NCBI RefSeq assembly: GCF_024741815.1
Contig: NZ_CP102951.1
Span: forward strand, 1,277,001-1,341,000
Reading direction: 5' to 3'
From: Pseudomonas sp. LS1212
GTDB taxonomy: Bacteria > Pseudomonadota > Gammaproteobacteria > Pseudomonadales > Pseudomonadaceae
Length of the DNA: 64,000 nucleotides
Shown piece after piece: positions 31,645 to 40,087 of the stretch; position 1 is the first letter of the stretch; each line of letters starts with the position of its first letter. The notes beneath the pieces were generated by a model. It searched no databases. It saw only the letters and a list, made by a program, of their open reading frames with translations, and was not told where the DNA came from. The position numbers were made by a program, and so were the translations under genes.

Positions 31645-32033
31645 CGCATGCGCTGCAGCACGGCATTGAGGCCGTTGCTGCGCGAGGGCGAGAGCTGGCG
31701 GCCCAGCCCCAGTTGATTGAACCAGTCGGGCAGGTCCAGGTGCTCGAGTTCGTCGCCGGCCACGCCGTTGACGCGCACCAGCAAGAGTGCCAGCAGGCCT
31801 CGCAGCAAGCGTGCATCGCTGCTGGCGGCAAATTGCCAGTGACCGTCCTGTTTGCGGGCCGTGAGCCAGACCTGGCTTTCACAGCCGTGTACCAGGTTGT
31901 CGGCAGTTTTCTCGGCTTCGCTCAGGGGCGCCAGTCGTTCTCCCATTTGCATCAGCAGGCGTGCGCGCTGTTCCCAGCCTGCGGCCTGTTGGAAGGCCTC
32001 CAGTGCGCTCTGGGCTTCGACGGACAGGCTCAT
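31623..32033 (-). CDS. csdE: Sulfur acceptor protein CsdE (SufE family)
   Basis: A 136-residue SufE/CsdE-family protein that accepts persulfide from the cysteine desulfurase CsdA and passes it on. The acceptor cysteine is Cys51 in HGCESQVW. The ATG overlaps the csdA stop by four bases. Length and fold segments (LPDWFNQLGLGRQLSPSRSNG) are normal for the family. The end overlaps tcdA on the other strand. A SufE assignment is possible, but the csdA linkage and the missing suf genes favour CsdE. Confidence 0.9.
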   Translation of the reverse strand: MSLSVEAQSALEAFQQAAGWEQRARLLMQMGERLAPLSEAEKTADNLVHGCESQVWLTARKQDGHWQFAASSDARLLRGLLALLLVRVNGVAGDELEHLDLPDWFNQLGLGRQLSPSRSNGLNAVLQRMRQLATGA

Positions 32034-33235
32034 CGCAGCAGCTCCAACGACTGGTCTAGGGCGGTGAAGAAGTGCTGCAGGTCGTCGCTGTCGTTGTACA
32101 GCCCCAAGGAGACACGGATCGCGCCGGCCAGACCGAGGCTTTTCATCAACGGCATTGCACAGTGATGCCCGGCACGGACCGCGATGCCTTGCTCGGTCAA
32201 CAAGTGCGCCAGATCCGCGTTATGTACGCCTTCAACGGTGAAACTGGCCAGCGCCAGCTCGGGCCTGCCCAGCAGGCGCACGCCTTCGCGATCATTCAAG
32301 CCGCGCAGCAGATGGCCATGCAGCGCCGCCTCGTGGGCTTGTATCGCTACCTGATCCAGGCTGCCCAGGTAGTCCAGCGTTGCGCCCAGCCCGATCACAC
32401 TGGCGATCGGTGGCGTGCCGGCTTCGAAACCCAGCGGTGCCGGGCGGAAGGTCGCCGTCTGATAGTCGGCCACCTGGACCATCTCGCCACCGAACTGCCA
32501 GTGAGCAAGGAGGGCCAAGGCTTCGCTGCGGCCATAGAGAACGCCGAGGCCGTCCGGGCCGTAGAGCTTGTGGCTGGAGAAGACATAGAAGTCGCAATCC
32601 AGTTGCTGGACGTCATGGCGCCCGTGAACCACGCCCTGGGCGCCATCGACCACAGTCAGGGCGCCCTGGGCCTTGGCCAGGGCGATCAAGGGCTGCAGCG
32701 GTTGCCAGGCCCCCAGCACGTTGGACAGCTGGCTCACCGCCAGCAGGCGCGTGCGTGGGCCGATCAGTTGGCTGGCGGCGTCAAGATCGATCAGGCCATG
32801 CGGGTCCAGTGGCAGCACCACCAGCTTGAGGCCCTGGCGCAGGGCCAGTTGTTGCCAGGGCAGCAGGTTGGCGTGGTGTTCCAGGGCGCTGATGACGATT
32901 TCATCGCCCGTTTTGAACTGTGCTTGCAGGCCATTGGCCAGAAGGTTCAGCGCGGAGGTTGCACCATGGGTGAAGACGATCTGGCTGGGGCTGGCTGCGT
33001 TGAGCCAATGGGCGACTTTACCCCGGCTGTTTTCGAAGGCCTGGGTAGCCAGCGCGCCGGGCAAGTGTTGGGCACGGTGCACATTGGCGGCGCCGTGGCT
33101 GTAATAGTGGGTCAAGGCATCAAGCAACGCTTGAGGCTTCTGCGTCGTGGCAGCGCTGTCCAGGTAGGTCTGGTGCTGTCGTTGCAGGGCGGCGATCGCG
33201 GGAAAGTCCGCACGCCAGGGGGAAGGCTGGAACAT
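32030..33235 (-). CDS. csdA: Cysteine desulfurase CsdA (SufS-like, class II)
   Basis: A 401-residue PLP enzyme that removes sulfur from cysteine, giving alanine and an enzyme persulfide. The PLP-binding lysine is Lys223 in SSHKLYGPDG, and the catalytic cysteine is Cys359 in RAGHHCAMPLM, with the short active-site loop of class II enzymes. The HANLLPWQ segment (about residues 121-128) is typical. It lies in a leftward operon arsC-like, dapD, csdA, csdE, with 54 bases from dapD and a four-base overlap with csdE. It probably works with CsdE and TcdA rather than in bulk Fe-S assembly. Confidence 0.92.
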   Translation of the reverse strand: MFQPSPWRADFPAIAALQRQHQTYLDSAATTQKPQALLDALTHYYSHGAANVHRAQHLPGALATQAFENSRGKVAHWLNAASPSQIVFTHGATSALNLLANGLQAQFKTGDEIVISALEHHANLLPWQQLALRQGLKLVVLPLDPHGLIDLDAASQLIGPRTRLLAVSQLSNVLGAWQPLQPLIALAKAQGALTVVDGAQGVVHGRHDVQQLDCDFYVFSSHKLYGPDGLGVLYGRSEALALLAHWQFGGEMVQVADYQTATFRPAPLGFEAGTPPIASVIGLGATLDYLGSLDQVAIQAHEAALHGHLLRGLNDREGVRLLGRPELALASFTVEGVHNADLAHLLTEQGIAVRAGHHCAMPLMKSLGLAGAIRVSLGLYNDSDDLQHFFTALDQSLELLR

Positions 33236-33289
33236 GATATTGAGGCTCTGGGCATCAGGCCCGGACGCATCCGGGCCTGACTACGCCAC

Positions 33290-34324
33290 TTAGTTGTGAG
33301 CGTGCAGTGCTTCGTTCAGCTCGATGGCCGACTTGTGGGTCTTGCATTCCACAGCGCCGGTGACCGAGTTGCGGCGGAACAGCAGGTCGGTCTGGCCGGC
33401 CAGATCACGGGCCTTGACCACCTTGACCAGCTGGTTCTGTTCATCGAGCAGGGCCACTTTGGTCCCGGCGGTGATGTACAGGCCGGCTTCGATGGTGTTG
33501 CGGTCGCCCAGCGGAATGCCGATACCGGCGTTGGCACCGATCAGGCAGCCTTCGCCGACCTTGATGACGATGTTGCCGCCACCGGACAGGGTGCCCATGG
33601 TCGAGCAGCCGCCGCCCAGGTCCGAACCCTTGCCGACGAACACGCCCGCCGAGACGCGACCTTCGATCATGCCCGGGCCTTCGGTGCCGGCGTTAAAGTT
33701 GACGAAGCCTTCGTGCATGATGGTGGTGCCTTCGCCGATGTAGGCGCCCAGGCGCACACGGGCGCTGTCGGCGATACGCACGCCGCTCGGTACCACGTAG
33801 TCGGTCATTTTCGGGAACTTGTCCACCGAGAACACTTCCAGCAGCTCGCCCTTGAGGCGTGCTTCAAGCTGGAACTCGGCAAGTTCGGCCAGGTCGACCG
33901 CGCCCTGGCTGGTCCAGGCCACGTTTGGCAGCAGCGGGAAAATGCCGGTCAGGTTCAGGCCGTGTGGCTTGGCCAGGCGGTGCGACAGCAGGTGCAGCTT
34001 GAGGTAGGCCTCAGGCGTGGAAGTCAGCGGCGCGTCTTCGGCCAGCAGGGTGGCGACCAGCGGCTTCTGGCTTTCGGCCAGGCGGGTCAGCAGCGCGGCC
34101 TGTGCGGCATCGATGCCCTTGACGGCTTCGGCCAACTGAGCAGCCACGCTGGTGTTGAAAGCGATGGCCTGGTTGCCGTCGGTGTAACCCAGCACTGGCG
34201 CGATGGCGGCTACCAGCTCGGCCGAAGGAAAGACCTGCGGTTGTGCATAGAAAACTTCCAACCAGGTGCCTTGACGGTTCTGGGTGCCGACGCCGAAGGC
34301 CAGGCTGAACAGGGTAGTGGACAT
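33290..34324 (-). CDS. dapD: Tetrahydrodipicolinate N-succinyltransferase DapD
   Basis: A 344-residue trimeric acyltransferase that succinylates tetrahydrodipicolinate in lysine/diaminopimelate synthesis. The C-terminal half is a left-handed beta-helix of hexapeptide repeats (VRLGAYIGEGTTIMHEGFV, EGRVSAGVFVGKGSDLGGG). The length is that of the long pseudomonad/actinobacterial DapD type, not the 274-residue E. coli type. GAGG lies well placed before ATG 34324. The next step is DapC (35016-36209) and the following DapE (19018-20169), both in this window. Confidence 0.95.
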   Translation of the reverse strand: MSTTLFSLAFGVGTQNRQGTWLEVFYAQPQVFPSAELVAAIAPVLGYTDGNQAIAFNTSVAAQLAEAVKGIDAAQAALLTRLAESQKPLVATLLAEDAPLTSTPEAYLKLHLLSHRLAKPHGLNLTGIFPLLPNVAWTSQGAVDLAELAEFQLEARLKGELLEVFSVDKFPKMTDYVVPSGVRIADSARVRLGAYIGEGTTIMHEGFVNFNAGTEGPGMIEGRVSAGVFVGKGSDLGGGCSTMGTLSGGGNIVIKVGEGCLIGANAGIGIPLGDRNTIEAGLYITAGTKVALLDEQNQLVKVVKARDLAGQTDLLFRRNSVTGAVECKTHKSAIELNEALHAHN

Positions 34325-34368
34325 GCAGTTACCTCTTGCGAAATGAGTGGGGCCAGGAATGCCAGACG

Positions 34369-34731
34369 TTACTGGACGGCCGCCGCATAAATATCGGGTT
34401 TGAAGCCAATCACGGTCTTGTCGCCAAGCTCGAGCACCGGACGCTTGATCATCGATGGCTGCGCGAGCATCAGCTCGATCGCCTTGGCCTGGTCGAGATC
34501 GGCCTTCTGGTCATCTTCGAGCTTGCGGAACGTGGTGCCTGCACGATTGAGGACAACCTGCCAACCATGCTCGTCGCACCAGCGGGTCAGATGCTCACGG
34601 TCGATGCCGAGCGTCTTGTAGTCATGGAAGCGGTAGTCGATGGCCTTTTCATCCAGCCAGGTACGCGCTTTCTTCATGGTATCGCACGCCTTGATCCCAT
34701 AAAGGTGCAACGAATTGCTGTTATCAGTCAC
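34369..34731 (-). CDS. ArsC/Spx-family reductase-like protein (YffB type)
   Basis: A 120-residue thioredoxin-fold protein of the ArsC/Spx superfamily, YffB subgroup. It has a single cysteine in the active-site-like segment GIKACDTMKKARTWL, and NRAGTTFRKL and the RPVLELGDK segment mark the family. Arsenate reduction is not expected, because the arsenate-handling arginine set is incomplete; the real role is unknown. Start is GTG 34731, with a strong AAGGGGGC site upstream. It opens the operon continuing with dapD, 44 bases on. Confidence 0.88.
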   Translation of the reverse strand: MTDNSNSLHLYGIKACDTMKKARTWLDEKAIDYRFHDYKTLGIDREHLTRWCDEHGWQVVLNRAGTTFRKLEDDQKADLDQAKAIELMLAQPSMIKRPVLELGDKTVIGFKPDIYAAAVQ

Positions 34732-35015
34732 GGATGCCCCCTTGGAAAAAACGGTGACGAATTATGCCATGACTGAGGCGTTCCGGCTGTGGCGGGTTAG
34801 GGTCTTTGTTGCATTGTGTTACAGGTTAGCCCGGATTCTGCGACTTTTATGCAACGTTCCGCCAGCAGGGTAAACCGTGAATATGTCGCTTCAGGTATTG
34901 GGCGAGCTGGATTTGAGTGAAGCGAACCTGGGGCAGGTCAAATGAAGCTGCGTGATCTGCTTTGAGATGTAGCGCCAGTCCTCATGACGCAAGGCGCCAT
35001 GAGGACTGCTGAAGG
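34732..35015. other. Intergenic region between dapC and the ArsC-like gene
   Basis: These 284 bases separate two leftward operons. Apart from the hairpin at 34977-35007, I see an 8-bp inverted pair (TCGCTTCA/TGAAGCGA, about 34886 and 34910) inside a 22-codon open stretch (34877-34945) that has no ribosome-binding site. The promoter of the ArsC-dapD operon must lie here but could not be placed. Confidence 0.35.
34977..35007 (-). terminator. Perfect hairpin just after dapC
   Basis: AGTCCTCATG and CATGAGGACT form a perfect 10-bp stem with an 11-base loop, starting 9 bases beyond the dapC stop on the minus strand. There is no T run, so it is either a weak terminator or a 3'-end protecting structure. 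Confidence 0.5.
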
Positions 35016-36209
35016 TCAAGCCTTGAGGAAATCGCGAATCCGCTCGGCGGCTTCGACGCATTCGGCCAACGGCGCGACCAGTGCCATGCGCACGCGATTG
35101 GCGCCCGGGTTGAGGCCATCGACCTCGCGCGACAGGTAGGAGCCAGGCACTACGGTGACGTGCTGCTGCTCGAACAGATCACGGCAGAATTGCGCGTCAT
35201 CCATCGGCACTTTCGGCCACAGGTAGAAGCCGCCGTCCGGTTTTTGCACGTCCAGCACCGGCGCGAGAATCTCCAGCACGGCATCGAACTTCTCGCGGTA
35301 CAGGGCGCGGTTGGCGCGCACGTGCACTTCGTCGTTCCAGGCGGCGATGCTGGCCAGTTGGGTCTGAACCGGCATGGCGCAGCCGTGGTAGGTGCGATAG
35401 AGCAGGAAGGCCTTGAGAATGTCGGCGTCGCCGGCCACAAAGCCTGAGCGCAGGCCCGGCAGGTTGGAGCGCTTGGACAGGCTGTGGAACACCACGCAAC
35501 GCTTGAAGTCGCTGCGGCCCAGGGCGGCGCAGGCGCTGAGCAGGCCGGCTGGCGGGGTTTGCTCGTCGAAGTAGAGCTCGCTGTAGCATTCGTCCGCGGC
35601 AATCACGAAGTCATGCTCGTCGGCCAGGGCGATCAGCTTCTTCAGGGTTTCCAGCGGGATCAAAGCGCCCGTCGGGTTGCCGGGCGAGCACAGGAAGAGG
35701 ATCTGGCAGCGTTGCCAGATCTCTGCCGGCACGGCATCGAAGTCCGGGTTGAAGCCGTTTTCGTCCAGGCATGGCAGGTAATGCGGCTGCGCTCCGGCAA
35801 GGAACGCGGCGCCTTCATAGATCTGGTAGAAAGGGTTGGGGCTGACCACCAGGGCATCGTCGCTGCGATTAACCACCGCCTGGGTGAAGGAGAACAGCGC
35901 TTCGCGGGTGCCGTTGACCGGCAGCACATGGCGCGCAGGGTCCAGCCAGCCTGCCGGCACGCCGAAGCGGCGCTCGCACCAGTGGGCGATGGCTTCTCGC
36001 AAGGCCGGGATGCCCAGGGTGGTCGGGTAGACCGCCATCTGGTCGAGATTGGTCGACAGCGCCTCGGCGACAAAGCTTGGCGAACGGTGCTTCGGCTCGC
36101 CGATCGACAGGGCGATGGCGCGCTTTTCGGCGTTCGGTTTGACGCTGCCAAGCAAGGCGCGGAGTTTCTCGAACGGGTAGGGCTGGAGCTGGTTCAAAGC
36201 TTTGTTCAT
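35016..36209 (-). CDS. dapC: N-succinyldiaminopimelate aminotransferase DapC
   Basis: A 397-residue PLP-dependent fold-type I aminotransferase converting N-succinyl-2-amino-6-oxopimelate to N-succinyl-LL-diaminopimelate with glutamate. The PLP lysine is in SLSKRSNLPGLRSGF, and the C-terminal arginine that binds the substrate carboxylate is in GANRVRMAL. Related names (argD-type AT) are excluded by overall match to Pseudomonas DapC and by the pathway neighbours. ATG 36209 begins 17 bases after the glnD stop, giving a map-glnD-dapC operon. The frame extends upstream over the glnD end without support. Confidence 0.93.
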   Translation of the reverse strand: MNKALNQLQPYPFEKLRALLGSVKPNAEKRAIALSIGEPKHRSPSFVAEALSTNLDQMAVYPTTLGIPALREAIAHWCERRFGVPAGWLDPARHVLPVNGTREALFSFTQAVVNRSDDALVVSPNPFYQIYEGAAFLAGAQPHYLPCLDENGFNPDFDAVPAEIWQRCQILFLCSPGNPTGALIPLETLKKLIALADEHDFVIAADECYSELYFDEQTPPAGLLSACAALGRSDFKRCVVFHSLSKRSNLPGLRSGFVAGDADILKAFLLYRTYHGCAMPVQTQLASIAAWNDEVHVRANRALYREKFDAVLEILAPVLDVQKPDGGFYLWPKVPMDDAQFCRDLFEQQHVTVVPGSYLSREVDGLNPGANRVRMALVAPLAECVEAAERIRDFLKA

Positions 36210-36226
36210 GGAGGGCGGGTCTCGAA

Positions 36227-38929
36227 CTAGATGGTCAGGCGCGTCATTTCGATGCCGGGCGCCTGATTGGCGCTCAGTTGTTCGACGATGGCGTCCTGCA
36301 GCCGACTGCACAGCTGTGGGTCGGAGAGCGGTTGATTATTGGCGTCGGTGATGAAGAACACGTCCTCCACCCGTTCGCCCAGGGTGGCGATCTTGGCATT
36401 TTGCAGCGACAGGTCGAATTCCAGGAAGATCTTGCCGATCCTCGCCAGCAGGCCGGGGCGATCCGGGGCGCTGAGCTCGAGAATGGTCACCGGGCGCTGC
36501 GCATCGTTGTGGATGGTCACCTGCGGCGCGAAGGTGAAGTGCTTGAGCTGGCGCGGGACCCGACGCTGGATGATGGTCGGGTAATCGTCCGGATTGCGCA
36601 GGGCTTCGGTCAGGCCCTGGCGAATCTCCTTGACCCGCTGCGGGTTGTCGCCGATCGAGCCGCCGTCGTTGTCGAGCACGATGTAGGTGTCGAGGGTGAA
36701 CTGGCTGCTGGAGGTGATAACCCGGGCGTCGTGAATGTTCAGGTTGAGCTGGTCCATCGCCGCTACCGTCACGGCAAAGAAGTCATGCTGGTCGGGGGCG
36801 TAGATGAAGATCTGGGTGCCGCCTTCGAATTCGCGCTGGGTGGTTTCCTTGATCAACACCAGCGGGCCGCCGTCGGCCGGCTGCTGGAGGATCGCGTCGC
36901 TGTGCCAGGCAACATCGCCGGCGGTATGGCGCAGGAAATAGTCGTCACCCAGTTGCGCCCAGAGTTGTTCGACGTCGTCCGGGTCGGTGCCGCTGCGCAC
37001 CAGGATGTCGAGGGCGGCGCTTTGGGTCTGGCGGATCTGTTCTTCGCGGTCGAGCGGGTTCTCCAGGCCGCGGCGCAGGGCGCGCTTGGTCTCGGTGTAG
37101 AGCTGGCGCAGCAGGCTGGCACGCCAGGAGTTCCACAGGCTCGGGTTGGTGGCGTTGATGTCGGCCACGGTCAGCACATAGAGATAATCCAGGTGGATCT
37201 GGTCGCCGACCCGGTGGGCGAAATCATGGATGACCTGCGGGTCGGAGAGGTCTTTGCGTTGTGCGGTGGTCGACATTACCAGATGGTTCTGCACCAGCCA
37301 GACGACCAGGCGACTGTCCCAGATCGGCAGGTGATGACGCCTGCAGAACGCTTCGGCATCGACGGCGCCGAGGTCCGAATGGTCGCCCTGGCGACCCTTG
37401 CCGATGTCGTGATAGAGCCCGGCCAGGTAGATCAGTTCGGGCTTGGGCAGCTTGCCCATGAGCTTGCTGGCCAGCGGGAATTTCTCGGAAACCGGGGTGT
37501 ACTGCAGCTTGCGCAGGTGCTTGATCAGGTTGAGGGTGTGCGCATCGACCGTGTAAATGTGGAACAGGTCATGCTGCATCTGCCCGATGATGTCGCCGAA
37601 TTCGGGCAGGTAGCGACCGAGAATGCCGTAGCGGTTCATGCGGCGCAGGTTGCGGTGGATGCCGATTTCGCACTTGAACAGCTCGATGAACAGGCTGGTG
37701 TTGCGGATATCGTTGCGGAAATCGTCGTCGATCAGGTGGCGATGTTCGCGTAGCAGACGAATGGTGTCGGCACGCACGCCCTTGATTTCCGGGTGTTGCG
37801 CCATCAGCACGAAGATTTCCAGCATGGCGAACGGTGTGCGCTTGAACACGTTCGTGTGGGTTGCCTCGATGTAGCCGTCGTGCAGCTGAAATCGCGAATT
37901 GAGCGGCTGGGTGCTGCTGCTGGCATCGTCGGCGAGAATGACCTCTTCGAAATGCTGGATGATCAGGTCGCTGAGTTCAGCGATGCTCATGACCACCCGG
38001 TAGTACTTCTGCATGAACCGCTCGATGGCGCGTTTCGCATCGTCGTCCTTGAAGCCCAGCAGGCCGGCGATGGTGCGTTGGTGATCGAACAGCAGGCGGT
38101 CTTCGGCGCGCCCGGCGAGCATGTGCAGGGCATAGCGGACCTTCCACAGGAACTCCTGGGAGGAGGCCAGCAGGTTGTTTTCGCTCTCCAGCAAAAAGCC
38201 TTCGCCCGCCAACGCGTGCAAGTTCAGGGTGCCATATTGGCGGCGGGCCACCCAGAGGATGGTTTGAATGTCGCGCAGGCCGCCTGGCGAGCCCTTCACG
38301 TTGGGCTCCAGGTTGTATTCGGTATCGTTGTACTTGTGGTGCCGGGCCTTCTGCTCGGCACGCTTGCTCAGGAAAAATTCCTTGCTCGGCCACATCTGCT
38401 CGGTGCTGGTCACCTCGAGCATGCGCAGGCGCAGGCGCTCCGGGCCAGCAATGGTGCGGCTTTCCATCAGGTTGGTGATGATCGTGAGGTCGCCACGGGC
38501 CTGTTCGGCGCACTCTTTGATCGAGCGCACGCTCTGGCCGACCTCTAGCCCGATGTCCCACAGCAGGGTCAGAAAGCGCTCGATGGAGTCGCGGAAAATT
38601 TCGTGGTCGGCACTGTCGAGCAGTATCAACAGGTCGATGTCGGAATAGGGGTGCAGTTCGCCCCGTCCGTAGCCACCGACAGCCACCAGGGCGATGTCGG
38701 CGTCCTCGCTCCAGTCGAACTGGTTCCACGCCTGTTGCAGGATGTTATCGACGAACCAGGCGCGGTCTTCGATAAGGCGGCGGATCTCGCGCCCGCTGCG
38801 AAAGCGCGCGTCGAGCACTTCGCGGGCCTGGCGGATAGCTTTCTTGAAGGCGGCGATAGGGCTCGCTTTCAAGGCCAGTTCAGCCTGGAACTGGCCGCGG
38901 TCGAACAGCTCCGGGTCAACCTGGGGCAT
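36227..38929 (-). CDS. glnD: Bifunctional uridylyltransferase/uridylyl-removing enzyme GlnD
   Basis: A 900-residue cytosolic sensor of glutamine that adds or removes UMP on PII proteins and so sets the nitrogen state. The nucleotidyltransferase domain carries GGYGRGELHPYSDIDLL near residue 87, the central HD hydrolase domain carries LYHDIGKG, and two ACT domains sit at the C-terminus (about 710-780 and 820-890). The length is normal. It lies 28 bases after map and 17 before dapC on the same strand. The order map-glnD-dapC is the usual one in Pseudomonas. Confidence 0.95.
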   Translation of the reverse strand: MPQVDPELFDRGQFQAELALKASPIAAFKKAIRQAREVLDARFRSGREIRRLIEDRAWFVDNILQQAWNQFDWSEDADIALVAVGGYGRGELHPYSDIDLLILLDSADHEIFRDSIERFLTLLWDIGLEVGQSVRSIKECAEQARGDLTIITNLMESRTIAGPERLRLRMLEVTSTEQMWPSKEFFLSKRAEQKARHHKYNDTEYNLEPNVKGSPGGLRDIQTILWVARRQYGTLNLHALAGEGFLLESENNLLASSQEFLWKVRYALHMLAGRAEDRLLFDHQRTIAGLLGFKDDDAKRAIERFMQKYYRVVMSIAELSDLIIQHFEEVILADDASSSTQPLNSRFQLHDGYIEATHTNVFKRTPFAMLEIFVLMAQHPEIKGVRADTIRLLREHRHLIDDDFRNDIRNTSLFIELFKCEIGIHRNLRRMNRYGILGRYLPEFGDIIGQMQHDLFHIYTVDAHTLNLIKHLRKLQYTPVSEKFPLASKLMGKLPKPELIYLAGLYHDIGKGRQGDHSDLGAVDAEAFCRRHHLPIWDSRLVVWLVQNHLVMSTTAQRKDLSDPQVIHDFAHRVGDQIHLDYLYVLTVADINATNPSLWNSWRASLLRQLYTETKRALRRGLENPLDREEQIRQTQSAALDILVRSGTDPDDVEQLWAQLGDDYFLRHTAGDVAWHSDAILQQPADGGPLVLIKETTQREFEGGTQIFIYAPDQHDFFAVTVAAMDQLNLNIHDARVITSSSQFTLDTYIVLDNDGGSIGDNPQRVKEIRQGLTEALRNPDDYPTIIQRRVPRQLKHFTFAPQVTIHNDAQRPVTILELSAPDRPGLLARIGKIFLEFDLSLQNAKIATLGERVEDVFFITDANNQPLSDPQLCSRLQDAIVEQLSANQAPGIEMTRLTI

Positions 38930-38957
38930 CGAGATTGCCTTCCTTAGTCAGGTTCAT

Positions 38958-39740
38958 TCAGGCGGAAGTGCGCGTTATGGTGTCATCGCTGCGCAGGGTG
39001 AAGATCTCGTAGCCTGTCGCGGTGACCACCAGTGTATGTTCCCATTGGGCCGAAAGCTTGCGGTCCTTGGTGATCGCGGTCCAGCCGTCACCCAGTACCT
39101 TGGTCTCGGCGCGGCCCTGGTTGATCATGGGCTCGATGGTGAAGGCCATGCCTTCCTTGAGCTCCATACCGGTACCGGCGCGGCCGTAGTGCAGGATTTG
39201 CGGCTCTTCGTGGAACACCTTGCCGATGCCGTGCCCGCAGAATTCGCGTACCACCGAGAATCCGTTCTTCTCGGCGTGCTTCTGGATCACCTCGCCGATG
39301 TCGCCCAGGCGGCAACCTGGCTTGACCAGTTGAATGGCCTTGTACATGCATTCCTGGGTGACCTGGGACAGACGCTCGGCCCAGACCGGCACGGTGCCGA
39401 CGTGGAACATGCGGCTGGTGTCGCCGTGGTAGCCGTCCTTGATCACGGTGACGTCGATATTCAGGGTGTCGCCATCCTTCAACGGTTTTTCGTTGGGGAT
39501 ACCGTGGCAGACCACATGGTTGATCGAGGTGCAGATGGACTTGGGAAAGCCCTTGTAGTTCAGCGGCGCAGGGATGGCCTTCTGCTCGTTGACGATATAA
39601 TCATGGCAGATGCGGTCCAGCTCTTCGGTGGTGACGCCGGGCTTGACATATTCACCGATCATTTCCAGCACCTCGGCAGCCAGACGGCCGGCGATGCGCA
39701 TCTTCTCGATGTCTTCGGGGGTTTTGATGGTGACAGTCAT
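38958..39740 (-). CDS. map: Type I methionine aminopeptidase
   Basis: A 260-residue metal-dependent peptidase that removes the initiator methionine from nascent proteins. The metal ligands fall in family motifs: the aspartates in DTLNIDVTVIKDGYHGDTS, the histidine in GHGIGKVFHEEP and the glutamates in FTIEPMI and near the end. The length is standard (about 260). It is divergent from rpsB, with the long leader region between them, and is the first gene of the map-glnD-dapC operon. Confidence 0.96.
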   Translation of the reverse strand: MTVTIKTPEDIEKMRIAGRLAAEVLEMIGEYVKPGVTTEELDRICHDYIVNEQKAIPAPLNYKGFPKSICTSINHVVCHGIPNEKPLKDGDTLNIDVTVIKDGYHGDTSRMFHVGTVPVWAERLSQVTQECMYKAIQLVKPGCRLGDIGEVIQKHAEKNGFSVVREFCGHGIGKVFHEEPQILHYGRAGTGMELKEGMAFTIEPMINQGRAETKVLGDGWTAITKDRKLSAQWEHTLVVTATGYEIFTLRSDDTITRTSA

Positions 39741-39949
39741 ACAGGCTCTCTCGGCGCTCGCTGGCGCATGGAAACACGGGTAAGTCGCAATTCTAACAGA
39801 CGTGCGGTCGTTGCATGCGCAGTCCGCGATTGCATCTCTATATAGAGGTCATGCGGGCCATTGTTGCGCGAATCAAGTCCGTGCGCAAAAGTCGTTGTTC
39901 GGTAAAGTGATTTCGGGTTTCTCTGTGCCCGATTTTGTGATATAAAATG
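39741..39949. other. Divergent region map-rpsB, promoter zone
   Basis: About 209 bases without a gene. The best -10 candidate for rpsB is TATAAA within TGATATAAAATG (39941-39946). The -35 at the right distance (TTTCTC, near 39918) is poor. The AT-rich TATATAGAGG near 39840 could hold the map promoter on the other strand. Confidence 0.4.
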
Positions 39950-40087
39950 CGCCGCTTTACGGGGATAGCCCCCGAAAGCCTAAACCCACACACGTGTCGA
40001 CACGATGACCTGGGTGCCCGGAGCTCGAAGCTGCTGGTTGGTCATTGGGATACGTGGAGGCCTAACCCGACTTATCAAGGAACTATC
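39950..40087 (+). ncRNA. rpsB leader RNA (t44/tff-like), possible S2 autoregulatory element
   Basis: The 138-base leader from the promoter to rpsB is GC-rich and structured (for example TTTACGGGG...CCCCCGAAAG at the start). Its core at 40046-40061 reads GGATACGTGGAGGC, which I recall as also present before E. coli rpsB, where the t44 (tff) RNA and S2 autoregulation of rpsB-tsf are described. Identity with that element is inferred from position and this segment. Confidence 0.6.

Noticed and set aside
34877..34945. A 22-codon small open reading frame starting at GTG
   Set aside because: No ribosome-binding site and no similarity; more likely chance within an intergenic region.
39947..40087. 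An extended N-terminus for S2 starting at 39947
   Set aside because: The extra residues fall in the structured leader, and the conserved S2 start is at 40088.
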